Source of the DNA: Nonomuraea candida
GTDB taxonomy: Bacteria > Actinomycetota > Actinomycetes > Streptosporangiales > Streptosporangiaceae
NCBI RefSeq assembly: GCF_000725485.1
Contig: NZ_JOAG01000005.1
Coordinates: forward strand, 1 to 64,000
DNA: 64,000 nucleotides
Reading direction: 5' to 3'
Below are positions 8,011-16,218 of the stretch, piece by piece; position 1 is the stretch's first letter, and each line of letters opens with the position of its first letter. The notes below the pieces were generated by a model. That model ran no database searches, was not told the DNA's origin, and was given only the letters and a program-made list of their open reading frames with translations. The position numbers and the translations under genes are program-made.

Positions 8011-9294
8011 ATGAGCGATGTTACTGATGACACCCGGCCCGGCACCGCGGCGAGCGGCCCGGACACGGGCACGGGCGCGACTGCCGCTGCCGCTGCCGCT
8101 GCCGGCGGGAGGCTGCCGGTCGGTGTGTACGTGCTGGCGTTCAGCCTGTTCGCGATGGGCAGCGCCGAGTTCCTGCTGGCCGGCGTGCTGCCGGAGATCG
8201 CCGGCGACCTGCGGATCAGCCTGCCCCTGGCCGGTGCGCTGATCTCGGCGTTCGCCGCCGGCGTCGTCGTGGGCGGGCCGCCGTTCGCCATCCTGACGCT
8301 GCGCTGGCCGCGGCGCACCACCCTGGTGGCCACCCAGCTCGTCTTCGCCGCCTCGGTGGCGCTCGGCCTGCTGACGGACGACTACGCGGTGCTGCTGGCC
8401 ACCCGTTTCGTCTGCGGGCTGGCCTACGCCGGCTTCTGGGCCGTCGCGGCGGTCACCGCGATCAGCCTCGTGACGCCCGACCGCACCGCGCGCGCCTCGG
8501 GGGTGGTCGTCAGCGGCCTCAGCCTGGCGATGGTCGCCGGCGGCCCGGCGGGCGCGGCGCTCAGCCACCTCACCGGCTGGCGGGGCGGCTTCTGGGGCGT
8601 GGTCGTCCTGACCGCCGCCGGGGCGCTCCTGACCCTGCTCGCGGTGCCCGCCACCCGGGCCGGCGGCGAGCCCGGCGTACGCCGGGAGCTGCGCGCCATG
8701 CGGCGGCCCCAGTTGTGGATCGTCTACGCCGTCACCATTCTGAGCACCGCCGCGTACATGATCACGTTCAACTACCTGGCACCGTTCCTGACCGGCGTCA
8801 CCGCCGTCCCAGGCGCCTGGGTCCCCGCGGTCCTCGCGCTGTTCGGCGCCGGCGCCTTCCTCGGCCTGTCCGTCGGCGGCCGGATCGCCGACCGGTGGCC
8901 CGTGACCGCGCTCCTGGCCGGCGCGCTCGGCATCGCGGCCGTCTCCGTGCTGCTCGCGCTCCTGGCCCGGCACGCCCTGGCCGTCATCCCCCTGGTCCTA
9001 CTCCTCGGGGTCGCCGGGTTCGTGCTGAACCCGGCGATCTACGGGCGGGTGTTCACCATCGCGGCGGCGGCGCCGACCCTCGCGGGTGCCACCACCGTCT
9101 CGGCGTTCCAGCTCGGCATCAGCATCGTCCCGGCGCTCGCCGGGGCCGCGCTGAACGCGGGCGCGGGCATCACCTCCGTCACCTGGATCGGCGCCGCGCT
9201 GGCGGTGGCCGTCGTCCCGGCCGTGCTGCTCGACCTCGCGCTCACCCGCCGCGGCCCGCGGGCGGAGGTGGCGGGAGCGGGCGCACCGGGCTGA
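8011..9294 (+). CDS. MFS transporter, Cmx/CmlR-like drug exporter
   Basis: Twelve-helix proton-driven exporter of 427 residues. After an Ala/Thr/Gly-rich cytoplasmic leader (residues 1-34) comes the family opening VYVLAFSLFAMGSAEFLLAG, followed by the loop 2-3 basic motif around RWPRRTTLVA. This resembles actinobacterial chloramphenicol-type efflux proteins and sugar efflux transporters. The ATG at 8011 is preceded by GGCGGAGGTG; GTG 8002 overlaps that ribosome site and is unlikely. It is monocistronic or cotranscribed with the GNAT gene 49 bp downstream. Substrate not determinable. Confidence 0.87.
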   Translation: MSDVTDDTRPGTAASGPDTGTGATAAAAAAAGGRLPVGVYVLAFSLFAMGSAEFLLAGVLPEIAGDLRISLPLAGALISAFAAGVVVGGPPFAILTLRWPRRTTLVATQLVFAASVALGLLTDDYAVLLATRFVCGLAYAGFWAVAAVTAISLVTPDRTARASGVVVSGLSLAMVAGGPAGAALSHLTGWRGGFWGVVVLTAAGALLTLLAVPATRAGGEPGVRRELRAMRRPQLWIVYAVTILSTAAYMITFNYLAPFLTGVTAVPGAWVPAVLALFGAGAFLGLSVGGRIADRWPVTALLAGALGIAAVSVLLALLARHALAVIPLVLLLGVAGFVLNPAIYGRVFTIAAAAPTLAGATTVSAFQLGISIVPALAGAALNAGAGITSVTWIGAALAVAVVPAVLLDLALTRRGPRAEVAGAGAPG

Positions 9295-9343
9295 GCCCCG
9301 CCCCGGCGATCACGCCATCGGGCGGCTCAATAGGCTGGCGCGC

Positions 9344-9790
9344 ATGCAGATCGTGGAGCGTCCCGCCGCGGACGCGGAACTGGCCGCCCTGCTCGACGCG
9401 GCCTTCGCCGAGCTGGTCGCCAGGTACGGGCCGGAAGGCCGGTCGCAGGTGCACGACGGGGCGCGCTTCCTGGTGGCGCTGGCCGGCCGGGCGGCCGTCG
9501 GATGCGGCGCCGTGCAGCCGGCGGAGGGCACGACCGGCGAGCTCAAGCGCATGTACGTCGCCCCGGGGCACCGGGGCCGCGGCATCGCCCGGTCCCTGCT
9601 GGCGGCGCTGGAGGGTCTGGCGGCCGAGATGGGCTACGACCGGCTGCGGCTGGCCACCGGCGTGCGCCAGCCCGAGGCCATCGCCCTGTACGAGAGCGCC
9701 GGATACGTCCGCACCGACCCCTACGGCAAGTACGTCGGCGAGCCGCTGACCCTCTGCTACGCCAAGGCCGGCCTGTCGCGGGTCCCGTAG
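9344..9790 (+). CDS. GNAT family N-acetyltransferase
   Basis: Small acetyl-CoA-dependent acetyltransferase of 148 residues, spanning the whole GNAT fold. Motif A is clear: KRMYVAPGHRGRGIARSLL at about residue 68, with the R-x-x-G-R-G-I-A pyrophosphate loop. The C-terminal part ALYESAGYVRTDPYGKYV is the usual motif B region. It lies 49 bp after the MFS exporter gene on the same strand, so an operon is possible. Substrate unknown. Confidence 0.88.
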   Translation: MQIVERPAADAELAALLDAAFAELVARYGPEGRSQVHDGARFLVALAGRAAVGCGAVQPAEGTTGELKRMYVAPGHRGRGIARSLLAALEGLAAEMGYDRLRLATGVRQPEAIALYESAGYVRTDPYGKYVGEPLTLCYAKAGLSRVP

Positions 9791-9804
9791 AGAAACGGCC
9801 CGGC

Positions 9805-9930
9805 ACCAGGCGGAAGCCGACCGGGCGACGCGGGGCTCACACGGTCCGCCACGACGCCGGGCGGAAGGCGACCGGATGGCGGCGCGAGCGCGCACGGTTC
9901 GCCACGACGCCGGGCGGGAGGTGGCTCGGT
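9805..9930. repeat. Degenerate GC-rich tandem repeat, period about 52 bp
   Basis: Copies at 9839-9874 and 9892-9927 share CACGGTYCGCCACGACGCC followed by GGGCGGRAGG; a shorter first copy is at 9805-9827. The rest of the 211-bp gap between the GNAT gene and the cvnD stop shows no gene. Confidence 0.6.
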
Positions 9931-10001
9931 GGCGGTGCGGGTCTGGAGGGTGGGTGCCGCCTGGCGGGCCTGCTGCATGGGCGGCACCCGTGGTGAGGAG
10001 C

Positions 10002-10481
10002 CTAGACCGGGGTGTGCATGTGGCGGGTCAGGGCGTGTTCCACCAAGGTGATCAAGGTGGACTTGACCGACTCGCGCTGCCGCGCGTCCAGCCTGACGAT
10101 CGGGGTGTGGCCGCCGATCGACAGCGCCTCCCTGATCTCCTCCTCCGCGTGCGCGAAGTGGCCGTCCCAGCCGTTGATGCCGATGACGAACGGCAGCTTG
10201 GCCTCTTCGAAGTAGTCGATGGCCGGGAAGCTGTCGGCCAGCCGGCGCGTGTCGACCAGCACGACCGCGCCGATCGCTCCTTTGACCAGGTCGTCCCACA
10301 TGAACTTCGGCGTGAGGGAGACGTCGTCGACGTGCGCCGAGGCGTCCGTCATGACCGCTTCGGTGGTGAGCGGCAGGATCTCCGAGACCGCTCCCACGAA
10401 CGTCGTCTTGCCCACGCCGAAGCCCCCGGCCACGACGATCTTCGTCGAGGTTAGGCCGGGGCTAGAGCCTGCGAAGTCCAC
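10002..10481 (-). CDS. cvnD: Conservon GTPase CvnD with a 33-codon internal deletion
   Basis: Last gene of the conservon, 159 residues; CvnD proteins are Ras-like small GTPases and the intact paralogue at 37510 has 192. The P-loop GGFGVGKTT (residues 19-27) and the NGWDG nucleotide-specificity region are intact. Between LTP (56-58) and FMWDD the paralogue has 34 residues (its N59-W92) where this copy has a single Lys. The missing part contains the switch I threonines (TTTVAMDFG) and the G3/switch II region (FGTPGQ). The reading frame is kept and the flanks are highly conserved. A protein without G2/G3 should not switch normally, so it may bind nucleotide constitutively, act as a pseudo-GTPase, or be decaying. 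The GTG start overlaps cvnC by 20 bp, as in the intact conservon. Confidence 0.85.
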   Translation of the reverse strand: MDFAGSSPGLTSTKIVVAGGFGVGKTTFVGAVSEILPLTTEAVMTDASAHVDDVSLTPKFMWDDLVKGAIGAVVLVDTRRLADSFPAIDYFEEAKLPFVIGINGWDGHFAHAEEEIREALSIGGHTPIVRLDARQRESVKSTLITLVEHALTRHMHTPV

Positions 10482-10869
10482 TGAGAACCCTTTCGAGCAA
10501 GTTGAGGTCCGGCTTTCCCGCGTCCAGCGCAGGCTGGTGCACGCGGATCAGGCCCTCCGACGCCATGTCGGCGATCAGCACCCGGACCACACCAAGCGGC
10601 TGGCGTAAAAGGGCGGAGATCTCGGCAACCGACCGGACGTTCCGGGTCAGCTGAATGATCGCCTGATACTCCGGACTTAGTAGGGAAATGTCTTGGTATT
10701 CCGACGTCACGGAGGACACGAGTGCCTCCATGGCGAACTTCATCCGCGGCGCGGTGCGTCCCCCGGTCACGGCATAGGGCCGCACCAGGGAGCTCTGCTT
10801 CTGCGGACGGGGAACCGCCGGATGCGGCGGAGTGCTATCACCAGCCCAACCCTGCTGACCTGACACCAT
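10462..10869 (-). CDS. cvnC: Conservon protein CvnC (DUF742 family)
   Basis: Small cytoplasmic protein of 135 residues with the DUF742 hallmarks: RPYAVTGGRT near residue 30, a winged-helix-like core (VRSVAEISALLRQPLGVVRVLIADM) and the invariant C-terminus LLERVLSGLRRL. The ATG at 10869 has AGGAG five bases upstream. The N-terminal 28 residues are Pro/Gln-rich and specific to this copy. It overlaps cvnD by 20 bp. Its biochemical role is not firmly known; conservon proteins are thought to form a membrane-associated complex with the sensor and GTPase. Confidence 0.9.
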   Translation of the reverse strand: MVSGQQGWAGDSTPPHPAVPRPQKQSSLVRPYAVTGGRTAPRMKFAMEALVSSVTSEYQDISLLSPEYQAIIQLTRNVRSVAEISALLRQPLGVVRVLIADMASEGLIRVHQPALDAGKPDLNLLERVLSGLRRL

Positions 10870-10888
10870 GTTCTCCTGTCACCGCCCG

Positions 10889-11311
10889 CTAGCGGGGGCG
10901 GGCCGCTTGCAACTCTGCGCGTACGGCCGGAGTCAACACCTGTCCCGCCCGCTCGACCAGCAAGGTCATCTGGTAGGCGACCAGCCCCATGTCACAGTCA
11001 GGAGCAGCCAGCACCGCCAGACACGACCCGTCACTGATCGACATGATCATCAAGAGCCCGCGCTGCATCTCGATGACGGTCTGCGTCACCATACCGCCCT
11101 CGAAGACCCGTGCCGCCCCCTGGGTGAGGCTGATCACACCGGAGGCGACCGCCGCGAGCTGGTCCGCCCGGTCCTTCGGGAAGCCCTCGGAGTAGGCCAG
11201 CGGCAACCCGTCGGACGACACCACGACCGTGTGGGCGACGCCCGGCACGTTGTTCACGAAGTCCGTGATCAACCAGCTTATGCCGCGCGCTCCCTGGCTC
11301 ATTTCTCTCAT
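10889..11311 (-). CDS. cvnB: Conservon roadblock/LC7 protein CvnB
   Basis: Roadblock/LC7-fold protein of 140 residues, probably dimeric. In other systems such proteins act as GTPase-activating or scaffold partners for Ras-like GTPases. Typical segments are WLITDFVNNVPGVAHTVVVS, DGLPLAYSEGFP, DRADQLAAVASG and the C-terminal CDMGLVAYQMTLLVERAG. The ATG at 11311 overlaps the cvnA stop (ATGA) and is served by GAGGAGG inside cvnA; a second ATG three codons in is less well placed. Confidence 0.92.
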   Translation of the reverse strand: MREMSQGARGISWLITDFVNNVPGVAHTVVVSSDGLPLAYSEGFPKDRADQLAAVASGVISLTQGAARVFEGGMVTQTVIEMQRGLLMIMSISDGSCLAVLAAPDCDMGLVAYQMTLLVERAGQVLTPAVRAELQAARPR

Positions 11312-14300
11312 TTGTCCTCCTCATTCTCTTCTCCGCGGGTGAACGCCCGGCCCTGCCGGACACCCTGCTGGAAGCTGGAGAGCCGGCTGCGCAACCGCTC
11401 GGGTGAGATCTGCGGCGCAGGTGACGTCACCTGGGGCTCGGCCAGGCTGGCCGTGCCGGGCACCAGGTTGGCCTTGGGGACACGGCGGGGCAGGCCCGAG
11501 GGCGTCGTGCCGCCCTGCTGCGGCTGCGCGGCGGCCTGCGCGGCCTGGAACCCGGAGTCCGCCGGCGACGACCAGGACGCGCCGGCGCCGGACTGGCCGG
11601 GCTTGCGCTGCGGCAGCCCGGACTTGCCCAGGGTCCCCACGGCGGGAGGCGCCGGGGAAGACGGGGGATCGGCGGGCACGGCCGGGTGCACGGCGGTGCT
11701 TTCCTGCTCGTTCTCGGGCTGCTTGAGGACCTCGGGGTCCGGGCGGCGGAACCAGTCCGAGCCGACCGACGAGAAGATCGGCAGGAACTCCTCGCTCTGC
11801 TCCTCCAGCGGCGAGCTGCGCACGACGGGGAGCGGGCCGGTCATGTCCTGCGAGGAGTACTCGCCGGGGCCGAACGGGTTGTAGCCGGAGTGGCCGTTCT
11901 GCTCGAACCGGTCGGCGGGCTTGGGCTCCTCGGCGAACGGGGAGCGGTAGTCGTCACTGAACTGCGGGCGCGGCCGGTCGTCCGCCTCGAACAGCGACCT
12001 GCGCGGCAGCGGGTCCGCGAACGAGGACCAGCGCGGCTGCTCCTCCTGCGGCTGCTGCGGCGGCTCGGTCGCGAAGGACGGCCAGCGCGGCTCGTCGTCC
12101 TGCGCCGCGGGCGGCTGCTCGCCGAACGACGGCCACCTGCCGTCGGAGAACGACGGCGACTCGTCGGCGGGCTTCTGCGGCTCCTCGGAGAACGAGGGCC
12201 AGCGCTGCTCCCCGAGCGACGGCTGCTGCGGCGCGGCCGGCTTCGGCGGCTCCTCCGAGAACGACGGCCAGCGGGGCTCGTCGGCCTTCGGCTGCCCGCC
12301 GAAGGCCGCGGGCTGGTCACCGAAGGACGGGGCCTGCTCGCCGAAGGACGGCGGCTGCTCGCCGAAGGACGGCGGCTGCTCGCTGAAGACCGAGGGCTGG
12401 TCGCCGAAGATCGACGGCTGCCCGCCGCCGAACGTGGAGGTCTGCTCCGCGGCCGGCTGGTCGCCGAACGAGGGCCAGTTGCCGGTCCCCGGCGCGGGCA
12501 GCGAGCCCGGCCACTGGGTGTCCAGCACCTGGTCGGGGGCCTCGTCGAAGGAGGGGTGCGAGCCGTTGCGGGACGGCTGCGCGAAGGTGCTGGGGTCGAA
12601 CGTGGTGAACGCTTCGTACTGGCCGCCCTGCTGCGGGCCGCCGGCCCCGTTGCTGATGAGCATGTCGGGCATGAACACCAGGGCGCTCAGGCCGCCGGTC
12701 TCCCGCATGCTGAGCTGGACGCGGATGCCGTGGCGCAGGGCCAGGCGGCCGACCACGAACAGGCCCATGCGCCGCGAGACGGACACGTCCACGACGGGCG
12801 GGTTGGCCAGCCGCCAGTTGGCCTCGGCCAGCTCCTCCTGGCTCATGCCGATGCCCAGGTCGTTGATCGTGACCAGCACGCCGCCCTCGGCGGCGGTGCT
12901 GGTGACCGTGACCTTGCTCTCGCGCGGGGAGAAGGAGATGGCGTTCTCGATCAGCTCGGCGAGCAGGTGGACGGCGTCGGTGACGGCCGGGCCGACGATG
13001 AGGGTGCCGGACGGGATCTGGATCTGGACCCGCTCGTAGCTCTCGACCTCCGACAGCGAGGCGCGGGCGATGTCGACCAGCGGCACCGGCTCGCTCCACT
13101 TGCGCGCGGCCTCCTGGCCGGCGAGGACCAGGAGGTTCTCGCTGTTGCGGCGCATGCGGGTGGCCAGGTGGTCGAGGCGGAAGAGGTTGGCGAGCCGCTG
13201 CTCGTCCTCCTCACCCTGCTCCAAGCCCTCGATGAGCTGGAGCTGCCGCTCGACCAGCGTCTGGCTGCGGCGGGAGAGGTTGACGAACATGGCGTTGACG
13301 TTGGCCCGCAGCTTGGCCTCGTCACCGGCCAGCCGGATCGCCTCGCGGTGGACCTCGTCGAACGCCCGCGCCACTTCACCGATCTCGTCACGGGTGTTGA
13401 CGCCGACCGACGGCACCTCGGGGATCTGGGCGCCGTCGCCCGACTCGCGCAGCACGCGGACGGTGTCGGGCAGCCGGGTCGTGGCGACCTGGAGCGCCTC
13501 GGCCCGCAGCCGGCGCAGCGGCCGGACCAGCGAACCGGCCACGCGGGTGGTGATGACCAGGACGAGCAGCAGCAGGACGAGGATCAGCGCACCCGAGATG
13601 ATGGCGCTGCGCTGCTCGGCGTCGCTCAGGTCCCGGGTCCGGTTAACGATCTTGGTGGCCAGGTTGTCCTCGACCTTGCGCATGGCGTTGCCGGTCGCGG
13701 TGGTGCTCTCGTACCAGTCGTTGAGGTCGTGCTTGGTGGTGACGTCGAGGTCGCGGATCCGGTTCGCCTGGCTCACCTGCGCCAGCGCGCGCTGGCGCAT
13801 GGCGTCGGCGAGGTCCACCTGCAGGCCGCGCACGCCCTGCCGGTAGGCCTTGAGGTCGGCGGCGTCGGCCTCGGCCTCGAACGCGGCCAGGTCGCTCTGC
13901 TGCTTGTCCCAGGAGCCCAGGAACTCCGACCAGACGGAGCGGTCGATCCGGCGCGTGCTCTGCTGCTGGATGAGCTGCTCGATGAGGATGATCTGCTGGC
14001 GCGAGACCTCCTCCTTCATGCCCTGGAGCGAGCCGAGCGCGGCCACGTCACCCTGGAGGTCGTCGTCGTTGACGCCGTCGCCCAGGTCGGCCTGGATGGT
14101 CGAGAAGATCTCGATCATCGTGCTGTACGTGCCGATCGAGGCGCGGGCGGGCACGTTGTCGACCATGGAGTCGCGCAGGCTGTTGAGACCCTCCAGCCAG
14201 CGGCGCATGTTCGCCACGCCGTCGCGCACGCGCGCGGAGTGGGCGGCGTCGATGGCCGTGGTGGCGTTGAGCACCTGGGCCTTGGCCTTGTCGGTGGCCT

Positions 14301-14619
14301 GGCGCTGGGTCTTGAGCGACACGAAGCGCCCGCCCCTGCGACGGTCGGCGACGTACCAGGCGGTGAGCGTACGCTCCTTGCCGAGCTCGTGGTTGAGCGC
14401 GCCGATGCGCTGCACCAGCTCCGCCACCTGGGTCAGCCGGCGGTATTCGGCGCTGGTGCCGATGGCGTCGGCCAGCTGGATGCCGGCGAGCAGCACACCC
14501 ACGACCGTGGGGATGAGGATCAGCGCGACGAGCCTCGTGCGCACACGCCAGTTCGCCAGCCGGAACCGTCCGCCTGTGTACTCCCCTGACTTGGTGTGCC
14601 TGGGGTCTTTCGTCCTCAC
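11308..14619 (-). CDS. cvnA: Conservon sensor protein CvnA (nitrate/nitrite-sensing type, HAMP, HATPase)
   Basis: Membrane sensor of 1103 residues. The start is taken as GTG 14617-14619, matching the cvnA at 1408 in position and upstream sequence; an upstream in-frame ATG would add 47 poorly conserved residues. Order: basic leader, membrane helix near 30-50, a roughly 290-residue extracytoplasmic helical sensor, membrane helix near 340-360, HAMP, H-box-like LDHLATRMRRN, N-box ELIENAISFS near 553, and DLGIGMS near 590. From about residue 670 follows a disordered Pro/Gln/Glu tail with repeated PSFGEQPP units. The tail ends with LPIFSSVGSDWF, GLPRRVPKANLVPGTA and RLRSRLSSFQQGVRQGR, which recur in the other CvnA tails. 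It probably signals through CvnB-D rather than a response regulator, since none is nearby. Confidence 0.9.
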   Translation of the reverse strand: MRTKDPRHTKSGEYTGGRFRLANWRVRTRLVALILIPTVVGVLLAGIQLADAIGTSAEYRRLTQVAELVQRIGALNHELGKERTLTAWYVADRRRGGRFVSLKTQRQATDKAKAQVLNATTAIDAAHSARVRDGVANMRRWLEGLNSLRDSMVDNVPARASIGTYSTMIEIFSTIQADLGDGVNDDDLQGDVAALGSLQGMKEEVSRQQIILIEQLIQQQSTRRIDRSVWSEFLGSWDKQQSDLAAFEAEADAADLKAYRQGVRGLQVDLADAMRQRALAQVSQANRIRDLDVTTKHDLNDWYESTTATGNAMRKVEDNLATKIVNRTRDLSDAEQRSAIISGALILVLLLLVLVITTRVAGSLVRPLRRLRAEALQVATTRLPDTVRVLRESGDGAQIPEVPSVGVNTRDEIGEVARAFDEVHREAIRLAGDEAKLRANVNAMFVNLSRRSQTLVERQLQLIEGLEQGEEDEQRLANLFRLDHLATRMRRNSENLLVLAGQEAARKWSEPVPLVDIARASLSEVESYERVQIQIPSGTLIVGPAVTDAVHLLAELIENAISFSPRESKVTVTSTAAEGGVLVTINDLGIGMSQEELAEANWRLANPPVVDVSVSRRMGLFVVGRLALRHGIRVQLSMRETGGLSALVFMPDMLISNGAGGPQQGGQYEAFTTFDPSTFAQPSRNGSHPSFDEAPDQVLDTQWPGSLPAPGTGNWPSFGDQPAAEQTSTFGGGQPSIFGDQPSVFSEQPPSFGEQPPSFGEQAPSFGDQPAAFGGQPKADEPRWPSFSEEPPKPAAPQQPSLGEQRWPSFSEEPQKPADESPSFSDGRWPSFGEQPPAAQDDEPRWPSFATEPPQQPQEEQPRWSSFADPLPRRSLFEADDRPRPQFSDDYRSPFAEEPKPADRFEQNGHSGYNPFGPGEYSSQDMTGPLPVVRSSPLEEQSEEFLPIFSSVGSDWFRRPDPEVLKQPENEQESTAVHPAVPADPPSSPAPPAVGTLGKSGLPQRKPGQSGAGASWSSPADSGFQAAQAAAQPQQGGTTPSGLPRRVPKANLVPGTASLAEPQVTSPAPQISPERLRSRLSSFQQGVRQGRAFTRGEENEEDK
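12310..12425. repeat. 24-bp tandem repeats in the CvnA tail
   Basis: About five 24-bp units containing CTGCTCGCCGAAGGACGGCG encode repeated PSFGEQPP/PSIFGDQP octapeptides in the disordered C-terminal tail of the cvnA at 11308. Neighbouring units are nearly identical at DNA level, pointing to recent slippage expansion. Confidence 0.75.
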
Positions 14620-14726
14620 TGAGTCTCGCAACCTCTCGCCGGTACGTGCTCGAAGAAAATCAGACACGCTTGGGGCGCATGGGATTCTGTCCGGCTGGGT
14701 AATTGGAACACAACCCGTACCAGATC

Positions 14727-14742
14727 GGCCAACCGAACATAT
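14727..14742 (-). promoter_or_regulatory. Element shared upstream of two cvnA genes
   Basis: The sequence GGCCAACCGAACATAT (plus strand) matches GGCCAAGCGAACATAA at 27937-27952 in 14 of 16 positions. Both lie about 95-120 bp upstream of a cvnA start in the same orientation. It could be a promoter or regulator site; no experimental support is known to me. Confidence 0.35.
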
Positions 14743-14796
14743 CCCATCAGACGCACCCAAAGAGGCGTTTCTGGGTGCATAGCGCCGTTCGCGTCA

Positions 14797-16194
14797 TCAG
14801 GCGGGCCGGAACGAATCCCGCTCGGCCGGTGCCGCGTGCTTGACCATCAGGTGCCGAGTCACCGAATACTCCTGCACCGCCTCCTGGCTCATGTCCTTGC
14901 CGAACCCGCTGCCCTTGACCCCGCCGTGCGGCGCCTCGCTGGCGATCGGCAGGTGGTCGTTGATCCAGGTCACACCCACATCGAGGCGGTGGGACACCCG
15001 CATCGCGCGCGCGACGTCACGCGACCACACCGACGAGGCCAGGCCGTACCTAGTGTCGTTGGCCAGACGGACCGCTTCGTCCTCTCCGTCGAAGGGGAGC
15101 GCGACCAGGACCGGTCCAAAGAGCTCACCCTGCACGATCTCGCTGGTCTGTGCGATGTCGGTCACAAGGGTGGGCGGGTAGAAAAAGCCGGAGCCCCCGA
15201 TTGGGGAGCCGCCGTGCAGGACCCGGCCGCCGGAGCGGGAGACGAAGCCGTGCACCCGGTCCCGGTGGGCGGCGGAGATCAGCGGACCGATGTCCGTCGC
15301 CGGATCCCAGGGGTCACCGACAGAGATTTCGGCAAGAGTTGCCCGTATCGCCTCCACCGCGTCACCGTAGACCTCCCGCGCGACATAGACGCGGGTGGCC
15401 GCCGTGCAGTCCTGCCCGGTGTTGTACGTCGCCCCCATGGCCACGCCGCGGGCCATCTCGGCCAGGTCGGCGTCCCCGAACACGAGCGCGGGCGCCTTGC
15501 CGCCGAGTTCGAGGTGGACCCGCTTGAGGCTGCCCGCCGCGCCGCTCATCACGGCGCGGCCGGTCTCGGTCGAGCCGGTGACGCTGACCATGTCCACGCC
15601 CGGGTCGGTGACCAGCGCCTGGCCCACCTCGGCGTCGCCGGTGACCGCCTGCACGAGGTGGTCGGGGGCGCCCGCCTTGGCGAACAGCTCGGCCAGGCGC
15701 AGCGTCGTGCGCGGCGTCTGCGGCGCCGGCTTGATCACCACGGCGTTGCCCGCGGCGACCGCCGGGCCGACCTTCCAGACGGCCATGACGAACGGGAAGT
15801 TCCACGGCGCGATCGACCCCACCACCCCGACGGGACGGCGCAGCATGACCGAGGTGTAACCGGGGCTGAACACCCCGGCCCCCGTGCCCTCCAGCGAGCG
15901 GGCGGCCCCGGCGAAGAAGCGCAGGTTGTCCACCGCGAACGGCAGCTCGCCGTCCCGGAACACCGCGGCGGGCTTGCCGGTCTCCTCCACCTCGAGCCTG
16001 GTCAGCTCTTCGGCGTCGGCCTCCACGAGGTCGGCCAGCCGCAGCAGCAGCCGCTGGCGCTCGCCGGGGGTGGTCTGCGACCACTCCTCGTACGCCGCCC
16101 GCGCCCGACGCACGGCGGAGGCCACCTCCTCCACCGGCGTGTCCGGAATTTCGGCACAGGGAAGGCCGGTGGCAGGGTTGATCAGTTCACGCAT
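14797..16194 (-). CDS. Aldehyde dehydrogenase, gamma-aminobutyraldehyde dehydrogenase-like
   Basis: NAD-dependent oxidation of an aminoaldehyde to the acid, 465 residues. ALDH motifs: SIAPWNFPF near 130, VSVTGSTETGR, the general base in HLELGGKAP near 230, and catalytic Cys in YNTGQDCTAATR near 264. This last motif is characteristic of the PatD/YdcW gamma-aminobutyraldehyde dehydrogenases of putrescine breakdown. The start is the ATG at 16194. The polyamine-type ABC importer at 18209-22023 supports a role after putrescine uptake and deamination, although no diamine aminotransferase or oxidase is nearby. The glycosyltransferase gene ends 25 bp upstream on the same strand, so the two are probably cotranscribed. 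Confidence 0.85.
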   Translation of the reverse strand: MRELINPATGLPCAEIPDTPVEEVASAVRRARAAYEEWSQTTPGERQRLLLRLADLVEADAEELTRLEVEETGKPAAVFRDGELPFAVDNLRFFAGAARSLEGTGAGVFSPGYTSVMLRRPVGVVGSIAPWNFPFVMAVWKVGPAVAAGNAVVIKPAPQTPRTTLRLAELFAKAGAPDHLVQAVTGDAEVGQALVTDPGVDMVSVTGSTETGRAVMSGAAGSLKRVHLELGGKAPALVFGDADLAEMARGVAMGATYNTGQDCTAATRVYVAREVYGDAVEAIRATLAEISVGDPWDPATDIGPLISAAHRDRVHGFVSRSGGRVLHGGSPIGGSGFFYPPTLVTDIAQTSEIVQGELFGPVLVALPFDGEDEAVRLANDTRYGLASSVWSRDVARAMRVSHRLDVGVTWINDHLPIASEAPHGGVKGSGFGKDMSQEAVQEYSVTRHLMVKHAAPAERDSFRPA

Positions 16195-16218
16195 CAGGAA
16201 GACTTCATCTCTCAGTTG

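Noticed and set aside
9791..10001. CRISPR-like repeats
   Set aside because: The repeats are degenerate, only two to three copies, with no uniform spacers and no cas genes nearby. The same applies to the other tandem repeats.
11686..14589. A 967-residue plus-strand open frame opposite cvnA
   Set aside because: It is the antisense shadow of the cvnA codons: Arg/Gly/Leu-rich, no domains, no ribosome site. The minus-strand gene has full family homology. The same holds at 39202-41847, 25232-26521 and 26594-27952.
11308..14619. Two-component system histidine kinase
   Set aside because: The HATPase domain is present, but no response regulator is linked and the gene set is that of a conservon (roadblock, DUF742, GTPase).
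14797..16194. Betaine aldehyde dehydrogenase partner of BetA
   Set aside because: The NTGQDCTAATR active-site segment fits gamma-aminobutyraldehyde dehydrogenases better, and the gene is 17 kb from betA, next to the polyamine-type importer. Overlapping specificity is still possible.
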